DNA of 64,000 nucleotides from Xenophilus sp. E41 (GTDB lineage: Bacteria > Pseudomonadota > Gammaproteobacteria > Burkholderiales > Burkholderiaceae_C): NCBI RefSeq assembly GCF_003671765.1, contig NZ_QPIB01000040.1:1-64000 (forward strand), in the 5' to 3' direction. A program made the position numbers and the translations under genes. Under the pieces are notes generated by a model. The model saw only the letters and a list, made by a program, of their open reading frames with translations. It was not told the DNA's origin and did not search any database. Of this stretch, positions 25,360 through 33,100 are shown piece after piece (position 1 is the stretch's first letter; each line of letters starts with the position of its first letter).

Positions 25360-26373
25360 TCAACTGTCCGCGCTGAAACCGATCTTCCTGACGATCGGCG
25401 CCCACTTGGCCATGTCGTCCGCGATCAGGCGGCCCAGTTCTTCCGGCGGCGAAGACATGGCTCTCAGGCCCTGCTCCGCGACGCCGTCGATGACGTCCTG
25501 CGCGGCCAGCGCCGATTTCAGCTCGGCATGGAGCCGAGCGACCAGTTCCTTCGGAGCCTTGGCCGGGAGGAAGAAGCCGAACCATTCGTCGTGCGCGAGG
25601 TCTGCGAAGCCCTGCTCCTTGAAGGTCGGCACCTGCGGCGCGAACGAGCTGCGCGTGCCCGAGGCCACGGCGAGGATGCGCGCCTTGGCGCCGGGAACGT
25701 GAAGATTGAGCGTCCCGACCGGCGCAATGACGCTGGAGATGTTCCCGCTGATGAGGTCCAGCATCGCTGGCTGGCCGCCACGGTAGGCCAGGTGCTGCAA
25801 GCGTACGCCGGCACTGTCGCCCAGCAGGGTGCCGACGAAATGGGCGGTCGTGCCTGCGCCGGGGCTGCCGTAGTTCGCCCGGTCCGGGTGCGCCTTGGCC
25901 CAGGTCATGAAATCCTGCACGTTCCGTATCTCGCCGGGCACGGCCGGCCCGACCGCGAGGCCGTACTCGAACACGCAGGCGAGCGACACCGGCGTGAAGT
26001 CGGCGATCGGATCGTAGGGAAGCTTCCTGTAGATGTGGGGATAGATCGTGAGCATCGACGTCGGCGTCAGCAGGACCGCGGCGCCGTCGGCGGGCCGGCC
26101 CTTGACGTAGCTGATGGCGATCTGTCCCCCGGCACCCGTGCGGTTGTCGGTGACCGCCACCCGCGCGAAGCCCGGCGCGAGCTTGCGAGCCACCCAGCGG
26201 CACATGATGTCCGCCGTCCCGCCCGCCGCGAATCCGCAGACCAGCGACGTGGTGTCCACAGGCGGCGTGGCGGCGAGGCTACGCAGCGGCAGGGCCAGAC
26301 CTGTTGCGGCGGCCCGAAGGATCAGTTCGCGGCGTGTGGCCTGGGGCTGGGTGGAAAAGGGATTGGAGGGCAT
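25360..26373 (-). CDS. Bug/TctC-family binding protein, Tat-type leader
   Basis: A 337-residue Bug-family periplasmic binding protein. The leader has a twin-arginine-like TRRELILRAAATGLALPL, unusual because many Bug proteins use the Sec leader. The mature part begins VCGFAAGGTADIMCRWVARK, and GSPGAGTTAHFVGTLL is the second family motif. No membrane subunits are encoded nearby. It is convergent with the GST gene and would be transcribed from the 183-base spacer at 26374-26556. It is the second of three Bug genes in the window; the ligand may be the substrate of the glutathione module. Confidence 0.93.
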   Translation of the reverse strand: MPSNPFSTQPQATRRELILRAAATGLALPLRSLAATPPVDTTSLVCGFAAGGTADIMCRWVARKLAPGFARVAVTDNRTGAGGQIAISYVKGRPADGAAVLLTPTSMLTIYPHIYRKLPYDPIADFTPVSLACVFEYGLAVGPAVPGEIRNVQDFMTWAKAHPDRANYGSPGAGTTAHFVGTLLGDSAGVRLQHLAYRGGQPAMLDLISGNISSVIAPVGTLNLHVPGAKARILAVASGTRSSFAPQVPTFKEQGFADLAHDEWFGFFLPAKAPKELVARLHAELKSALAAQDVIDGVAEQGLRAMSSPPEELGRLIADDMAKWAPIVRKIGFSADS

Positions 26374-26556
26374 GGGGCGATGGTCCGGGCGCTGTTGAAA
26401 ACCGTTCTGCGCAGTCTTTCAGCGGCGGATTCGCCGGGCAAGCGGACGCTTGTCATCACCATTGAACAGAACTCTCGGGCGCGACGAGTTGCTGCACCGG
26501 CCGCGCCAGGCCTGCGTGCCTAGAATCCGACGCTCTCAGGACCGCGTGCAGGCAGG

Positions 26557-27126
26557 ATGATCGACAGACTTTCCAACGAGATCGCCAACAGCGGCTTGCT
26601 CTCGGACATCGAGGTGGGCGATGGCATCGTGATCGGCCGGGGCCGGGTCAGGGCCGCCGAAGCCGATGTCTGGGTCAATGTCGACCCAGAGCTCGAGGAC
26701 GAAGAGGCACCGGACCCCGCAGTGCTGGTGCGCGGCATCCGACGCATCCTCGATGTGTCGCCCGGGCAGTGGCGCGCGATCGTCGACGAGGTGGTGGACG
26801 AGATCGAGGCCGCCGTCGGCGACGAGCCGGTGAATGAAAGCACCCCCCTGCGAGCCGACCTGAGCTTGAAGTCCGTCGTCGTGTTCGCCAGCGCGACCCT
26901 GTTGCGCTTCGAGGCGCCGCGCCAGTTCCCCGACAGCTGGATCCATGTCCAGCTCGACGAGGCGCTCGCCTTCGAGGATCTCGCCGTCGACGCACGGGAT
27001 CCGGATGTGCAGACGGTGTCCTTCGACACGCTCGACGATCTGCTCGACCACATCAGCGCCGAGGACCCGGCGCAGGCAAGCCCGGCTTCGCCGCCCGCCG
27101 GCCCTGCAGCCGAACGAAAGAAGTAG
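26557..27126 (+). CDS. Hypothetical acidic protein, 189 residues
   Basis: I cannot assign a family. The product is acidic (several DE-rich stretches, such as VNVDPELEDEEAPDP) and soluble, with a predicted alpha/beta pattern. It has VVVFASATLLRFEAPRQFPD at 105-125, and a low-complexity Pro/Ala tail ending in RKK. There are no cysteines. It is divergent from the Bug gene and 121 bases before the DUF294 gene on the same strand. The reading frame shows normal high-GC codon use. Confidence 0.7.
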   Translation: MIDRLSNEIANSGLLSDIEVGDGIVIGRGRVRAAEADVWVNVDPELEDEEAPDPAVLVRGIRRILDVSPGQWRAIVDEVVDEIEAAVGDEPVNESTPLRADLSLKSVVVFASATLLRFEAPRQFPDSWIHVQLDEALAFEDLAVDARDPDVQTVSFDTLDDLLDHISAEDPAQASPASPPAGPAAERKK

Positions 27127-27247
27127 CGGGACGCCGACGAGCGCCGGCGCGAGGCGTCGAAAGCCAGGGTTCACCCGCAAAGGCGCCCGCACGGGGTTTG
27201 ACGCACCGCATCGCAGCCGCCTCGATCGCGGCCTAGATTGGGGGGCC

Positions 27248-29137
27248 ATGCCCCACGCCTTCAACTTCGCCGCCTCGCCCTTCGACTGCCTCGACGCCGA
27301 GGAGCGCCAGTGGGTGCAGCAGGGCGTGGACATCGCCTACTTCCGCGAGGGCGACACCTTGCTGGAGCCCGGCATCGCGCCGACGCACCTCTTCGTGCTC
27401 ATCAAGGGCTTCGTGCAGCAGTACGCCAGCGGCGGCACCGAGCCGGTGGCCGGCTACGGGCCCGACGACACCTTCGACGGCCGCAGCCTGGTGGCCGGCG
27501 AGGTGAGCGGCCGTTTCGTGGCGGCCGAGGAGAGCATCGCCTACGAGCTGCCGCGCGAGGTGGTCAACCGCCTGATCGCCCACAACGCGACCTTCGGCGC
27601 CCTGCTCTTCGCCGAGCTGTCCGACAAGCTGGGCGCCATCGCCGGCCGCGGCGGCGCGCACGAGATGCAGTCGCTGGCCATGGCGCGCGTGGATGCGGTG
27701 GGCCTGCGGGCCGCGCACATCGTCAACGGCGCGCTGGACGTGCTCGCCGTCGTCCGCCTGTTCCAGGCCGAGCGCAGCACCGCCGTGCTGGTGCGCGACG
27801 ACGCGGCCGACGCGCCGGCAGGAACGCCGCCGCGCCTGGGCATCTTCACCGCCAACGCGCTGCAGCGCGCCGTGCTGCATGGCACGCCGCTGGAGCGCCT
27901 GCCGGTGCGCGAGGTGGCCAGCTTCGGCCTGCACACCGTGAAGGCCGGCGACCCGGTGGGCGACGCGCTCACCGTCATGACGCGCCACCGCATCCACCGC
28001 GCCGTGGTGCTGCGCGACGAGGCGGCCGGCGGCCCGGTCGCCGCGGCCGACGTGCTGGGCCTGGTCGAGGCGCTGGACCTGTTCAGCTTCCTGTCGAACC
28101 ACTCGTACCTGATCAGCCGCCGCATCGCCGAGGCGCACACGCTGGACGACCTGGCCACGGCCAGCGCGCACATCACCCGGCTGGTGGCGCTGCTGCAGCG
28201 CGGCGGCACCCGCGTGGCCCAGATCGCCGCGCTGGTGCAGGCCTTGAACGCGCGGCTGTTCGAGCGCGCCTGGCAGCTCGTCGCCCCGCCCGAACTGGTG
28301 GCGCACAGCTGCCTGCTCGTGATGGGCAGCGAAGGCCGCGGCGAACAGTTGCTCAAGACCGACCAGGACAACGCCCTGCTGCTGGCCGACGGCTACCTGC
28401 CGCCCGACGATCTGCAGACCGTGTGCGAGCGCTTCGGCGCCGCGCTCGCGGCCTTCGGGTATCCGGACTGCCGCGGCGGCATCATGCTGCGCAACCCGGC
28501 CTGGCGCGGCAGCGTGAGCGAATTCGCGGGCCGCGCCAGCGACTGGCTGCTGCGGCCCGACGGCGACAAACTCATGGCGCTGGCCATCTTTCTCGACGCG
28601 CACCCGGTGGCCGGCGACGCCGCGCTGCTGGCCGCCGTGCGCGAGCGCGTGTTCCGCTTTGCCACCGACAACGAGGCGATGCTCGCGCGCTTTGCCGCCG
28701 CCATCGACGCCTTCGCGGCCGACGACGGCGGCTGGCTGCAGCGCTGGTTCGGCGGGGGCGGCAGCGCGCGCGGCCACGGCGACCACGGCCTCGACATCAA
28801 GAAGCAAGGCCTCTTCCCGCTGGTGCACGGCGTGCGTGCGCTGGCGCTGCGCGCGCACCTGGACGCCACATCGACCGCCGCCCGGCTCGACGCCCTGGTG
28901 GCCGCCGGCCTGTTCGAGCGCGCCATGGCCACCGACGTCATCGAGAGCCTGCACTTCTTCATGGCGCTGCGCCTGAAGGCCGGCCTGGACGAACTCGACG
29001 CCGGCCGGCCGGTGAGCGGCAACGTCGACATCGCGCGCCTCACCAGCCTGGAACGCGACCTGCTCAAGGACACGCTCGACATCGTCAAGCGCTTCCGCCG
29101 GCTGATCCAGTCGCGCTTTCACCTCGACCAGCTGTGA
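27248..29137 (+). CDS. cNMP-binding/CBS/DUF294 putative nucleotidyltransferase
   Basis: A 629-residue signalling protein. Residues 15-110 form a cyclic-nucleotide-binding-like cupin (FREGDTLLEPGIAPTHLFVL). Residues about 150-285 hold paired CBS modules (TVKAGDPVGDALTVMTRHRI). The DUF294 nucleotidyltransferase core follows, with LLVMGSEGRGEQ and KTDQDNALL, the GS and D-x-D motifs of this fold. A helical DUF294_C region ends the protein. From memory, Pseudomonas carries the same gene next to a DnaQ-like nuclease and actP-yjcH. Here the nuclease follows immediately, while actP-yjcH lie beyond the 5-kb insert. A role in controlling acetate uptake or assimilation is inference. Confidence 0.92.
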   Translation: MPHAFNFAASPFDCLDAEERQWVQQGVDIAYFREGDTLLEPGIAPTHLFVLIKGFVQQYASGGTEPVAGYGPDDTFDGRSLVAGEVSGRFVAAEESIAYELPREVVNRLIAHNATFGALLFAELSDKLGAIAGRGGAHEMQSLAMARVDAVGLRAAHIVNGALDVLAVVRLFQAERSTAVLVRDDAADAPAGTPPRLGIFTANALQRAVLHGTPLERLPVREVASFGLHTVKAGDPVGDALTVMTRHRIHRAVVLRDEAAGGPVAAADVLGLVEALDLFSFLSNHSYLISRRIAEAHTLDDLATASAHITRLVALLQRGGTRVAQIAALVQALNARLFERAWQLVAPPELVAHSCLLVMGSEGRGEQLLKTDQDNALLLADGYLPPDDLQTVCERFGAALAAFGYPDCRGGIMLRNPAWRGSVSEFAGRASDWLLRPDGDKLMALAIFLDAHPVAGDAALLAAVRERVFRFATDNEAMLARFAAAIDAFAADDGGWLQRWFGGGGSARGHGDHGLDIKKQGLFPLVHGVRALALRAHLDATSTAARLDALVAAGLFERAMATDVIESLHFFMALRLKAGLDELDAGRPVSGNVDIARLTSLERDLLKDTLDIVKRFRRLIQSRFHLDQL

Positions 29138-29170
29138 ACTGTGAGCGGTGAGCGCGCGCGGCAGCACCTC

Positions 29171-29815
29171 ATGAGCACCCCCGTTGCCGACTGGACCGCG
29201 GCCCTGAAGCGCCGGTGGATGCTCTACCACCTGGGCGACCCGCGCTATGCCTTCATGTGGGACCCGCCGCCCGAGGACGAATGGGTGGCGCTGGACTGCG
29301 AGACCACCGGCCTCGACACCCGCCGCGACGAGATCGTTGCCATCGCCGCCGTGCGCATCCAGGGCCATCGCCTGTTCACCAGCGATCGACTGGAGCTGCT
29401 GGTGCGCCCCGACAAGCGCGCCGTCTCGCCCGAGGCCGTGCGCGTGCACCAGCTGCGCGAGCGCGACGTCGCCCAGGGCATCGCGGCGGAAGAGGCCGTG
29501 CGGCGCCTGCTGCACTTCATCGGCAGCCGCCCGCTGGTCGGCTACTACCTGGAATTCGACGTCGCCATGATCGACCGCGTGCTGTTTCCCATGCTCGGCA
29601 TGGGCCTGCCGCAGCCGAAGATCGAGGTCTCGGCGCTGTACTACGACTTCAAGAACCGGCAGCGCACCGGCTACGAGCGCGAGGCCGCCATCGATCTGCG
29701 CTTCGACACGCTGATGAAGGACCTGGGCCTGCCGATGCGGCCGGCGCACGATGCGTTGAATGATGCGGTGATGGCGGGGGTGGCGTTCTTGAAATTGAGG
29801 GGATTGGTGGAATGA
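29171..29815 (+). CDS. DnaQ-like 3'-5' exonuclease
   Basis: A 214-residue DEDDh exonuclease. Motif ExoI is ALDCETTGLD (D42, E44), ExoII lies in VGYYLEFDVAMID, and ExoIII is AHDALNDA with the final catalytic Asp. It degrades single-stranded DNA or RNA 3' ends and is too short for the polymerase-III epsilon subunit binding tail. I chose the ATG at 29171; a GTG at 29141 would add ten residues. Neither has a good ribosome-binding site. It follows the DUF294 gene closely, a pairing known in other proteobacteria, and its far end is where the foreign insert begins. Confidence 0.88.
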   Translation: MSTPVADWTAALKRRWMLYHLGDPRYAFMWDPPPEDEWVALDCETTGLDTRRDEIVAIAAVRIQGHRLFTSDRLELLVRPDKRAVSPEAVRVHQLRERDVAQGIAAEEAVRRLLHFIGSRPLVGYYLEFDVAMIDRVLFPMLGMGLPQPKIEVSALYYDFKNRQRTGYEREAAIDLRFDTLMKDLGLPMRPAHDALNDAVMAGVAFLKLRGLVE

Positions 29816-30198
29816 ATCTTGAGGCGTGAGCTGGCGCGTCGATCCAAACACCGTGCAATCGGGGAGATCGAGGCTCGGAGGCGACTGCTACGCAGCGATT
29901 GCTATCGGTCGCTGCTGAAACCAAGCTCACGGCTTCTGTTCCAGTGCAACTACTGAGCCAACGTGCCCTATGGAAGCGTGGCCGACGAAAAGAGAGCGGA
30001 AGCGGACGTCCTGTTCAACCAGAAGGCCATGCCGATGACCCACGTCTGATCGTCTGTTGCGCGGCCGAGCGCGCATCAGTGCCCACCTTTCATCGAGAGT
30101 TGTGCGCTGCGTTCTCGATCAGATGAGGATGCGCCCGGCGGTCAGCGCGCACTGTGGGCACCGGGGAACAACGCCCCGCCCACGACTGGTCAGCGGGC
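29816..30198. other. 383-bp spacer with no supported gene; possible coding remnant
   Basis: No convincing gene lies between the exonuclease and the large NTPase gene, which are convergent. A 30-codon stretch between stops at about 29957-30049 reads ANVPYGSVADEKRAEADVLF and then NQKAMPMTHV before a TGA. This looks more protein-like than random GC-rich frames and could be the 3' scrap of a lost gene, but it has no start. Base composition here is lower in GC than the flanking core genes, in keeping with the insert starting near 29820. Confidence 0.45.
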
Positions 30199-33100
30199 TC
30201 ATCGCCCGACGCCGCCGGAAGGCGTCAAGAAGTCTTCTCGCAGCAGGAACGCGTTCGATGATCCCGCTTGAACGAGAGCATCCAGCAGCGCGAGCGTCGG
30301 CGCGCGTAGCGTCGCCGACTGCAATCCTGGCAAGTCCTCGAACATCAAGCGAGACACGAGTTGGTCCATCGCAGTCCTCGCAGAACTCGACCTTTTGAGT
30401 GCATCTTCGAGCATTTCGCCCATGCGCGACTGAATAATCCTCACCGCGGCTGGCAAAGACGGATTTCCAATCGAGAGCAGGTAATCACCGTAAGCCTCCA
30501 GGGCCAAGCCGCCGACAGGCAAAGCCACGAAGAGGGCGTCGACGCGTTGGCTGGCCGCTCCGAGCAACCTCCACTCCCGAACACCAGCCTTCCACCCCTT
30601 GCTGAGCAACAACGACCGGATCAGCGAACCGCCCCACGACCGGTCGTCGCGAAGTTCTGCAAACCACTTAGCCTTTTGCGCTTCTGCGGCAATCAGTGCC
30701 CAGAGCGTCCAAAAGGTCGTTCCGTCCCCACGGGCATCCGCCGCGCGTATCAAGTCGTCGAGCAACTTGGCGAATTCGTTGGGCTCGCCGGCGACTTGGG
30801 GCAGCACGCGTTGCAGCAGAGCGACCCCGACGGACGCCTCCGACTCGATCAAGAAGTTCGCGAAGGCCTCCTGCGCGGCGATGTGCAACTCGAAGTTCTG
30901 GTCGCGGTCTTCATGCATCCGATCCCACCACCGCTCGAACTGGTCGCCGATCCATTCAAAAAGCTGAAGGGCAAGCGGACTCCCGGTTCGGGAGCGGAAG
31001 ACAAGCAACAGGTAGAGGGCAAGGGTATGGTCGTGCCGCAGCAAGTGCGGATCAAGCAGCGGCGGCGCGCTGCCCCACATCGACCTGTCAATGGCGGCAA
31101 ACTGGGCCTGACGCTGTTGTCGCAACTCGGACGCGGAGGGGTGTTGATTCCATGGAAGTTTTTCCAGCTCGGCGTCCTGTTCGAGGGTCGCACGCGCGGC
31201 GGCAACCAGCACGTGTAAAGCGAAGTTCAACAAAGACGGAGCATCCCACAGCCGCTGATGCGCCAAGCTCTGGACGGCGGCTTGCTGGACATGCTGGTTC
31301 CAGTGAGTCAACGAAACTTCGAGCAGCAGTTCGGCGTCGGCTTGACTCACCAGCGGCGCAAGAGCGCCGATCGCTGCCGCGCACTCCATCTTCCCGTCGA
31401 CGGGAATGCTGCCTCCGAAGACGTCTTCGGAGGGGATCTCCCCAAGGCAACCCACAATGGTTTCCAGACACCACTGGCGATCCACAGGGTCGAGGACGGC
31501 CCAGCGATCTCGCGCAATCACCGCCGCCACCATCCGCCCCCCTCCTTCGAGGATGTCGCGGGTGCCACGAACTGCGATCTGGCCCTCCACCTCTTTCGCC
31601 AACGCCAATTTGTCACGCCACGACTCATCGCCAGCAGCGACTCCATCATCTTTGTGTCGGTGAGCCCAGTTTTGAAGCTCAATGCGCTTCATGAACTCGA
31701 CTTGGAAGGCCTCCGAATCCTGCACCATGGCTTGGACATCTGATGGAAGCTCACCCATGGTGAATTCGACCCGGTCGCCGACATCCCTGCGATCGTATGT
31801 TCTGAGATCCATTCGCCGCAGCGCCAACATCCACTGGGATTGTTCTGTGGTCCGCTCATGCTCGGGTGGCAACGCAGCAAGATAGCGATCTAGCAACGCT
31901 TCCATTGACGCTCGCTGCGGGCCAAGCTGGAGCTGAATGGCAAGTTCTTCGAGATGGTGTTTTCGATGCGGAAGCGCCTTCGAGTCGAGCCGCTCGCGCT
32001 GGAACATTTGAGAGAAGACGTCGAAGCCACCGGGAGCGAGCGCGGTCTTGTCCGCCATCATGCGCGCCACGTCCATTCGGATTAGCTCGGTAGATCCGAG
32101 GATGCTTACGCAGCAATCGCCGGCTAGATCCGGGTGCGCCAGGCAGGCGCTGGCCACGACCCCCAACGACGCTGCATTGTTCGAGTTATTCAAGATGTAG
32201 TTCAGAAAACTCTGGAAAACCTCGGGCGTTGTCGCGCCCTCCGCGATGTCGAGAAACCATGCTTCCAGAGCCATCAGGGCGCACTCCATCACGGCGGGCA
32301 TGACGTGGGTTCCTCTATACGTCTGCCACAGCCGTTGATTCTCCAGAATGGACCGCGCCCTGCCGTCGGATAGCGTTAGCTCACTTTCGTGCGGTGGCTC
32401 GATCAGGCGCCGCTGCTGCTGCGAGTTCGCCTTGTAGTTGGAGCAGCATTGATTGATGAAATTGACGATGAACCGCACGCCCTCGGAGGGATGGGCGCGC
32501 AACAAGAACAACATGGGCCCTTGCATCGACGACCGAGGGAAGAAGCGATGCTCGTAACTGTGCGTCAGCCCAAACACCGCCTCCAATTCACGCGAGGAAC
32601 TCCACCGATCGTCTTTATCACTGGCGAACCACCGACCCAGGCAGACCGCCTGAAGTTCGCGGGGGAATGCGCTGGCAAATGCGATGGCCTTGAAGGGCTC
32701 GAAAGTGAGCTTGGCGAAGTGCCTGGCATCTTCGTCGAGACGGATCGACCCGGGCGCGGATGCCCTGCTAGCAATGCTCTTAAAGAGCGCCTCGTTCGCG
32801 CGGGGCGCCTTCATCAAGATTTCGACGAGTCGCTCTCTGGGGACCACTCGTCCGGGCGCGTTCGTTGGTAGCGCAAGCAACTTTTCGATAAGAGAGCCAA
32901 CGCTATCGGCGCCTTCGGGTAGCTGTTCGCTGCCAGAAATGTTTGCGGACCAATCCTCCATGAAGGCGACGAGCAGGGAATCCATTCGCCTGGGCACCGC
33001 CTCCCAGTTCTCGTCCATGAACGCGAGCAGTATCGGCCAAGCGTTTCCCGTCGGAACGTGCCATCGAAGCCAAATATGAATCCCCTGCGCTTTAGGCGAA

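Noticed and set aside
27233-29851. An 872-codon minus-strand open frame
   Set aside because: Antisense to the DUF294 and exonuclease genes, low-complexity His/Arg/Gly composition and no motif.
29899-30126. 75-codon plus-strand open frame after the exonuclease gene
   Set aside because: No ribosome-binding site, no recognisable motif and it runs out of frame with the protein-like remnant in the same spacer.
30057-31743. Plus-strand open frames up to 332 codons inside the large NTPase gene
   Set aside because: Antisense to a continuous 1,656-codon gene with clear ATPase and nuclease motifs.
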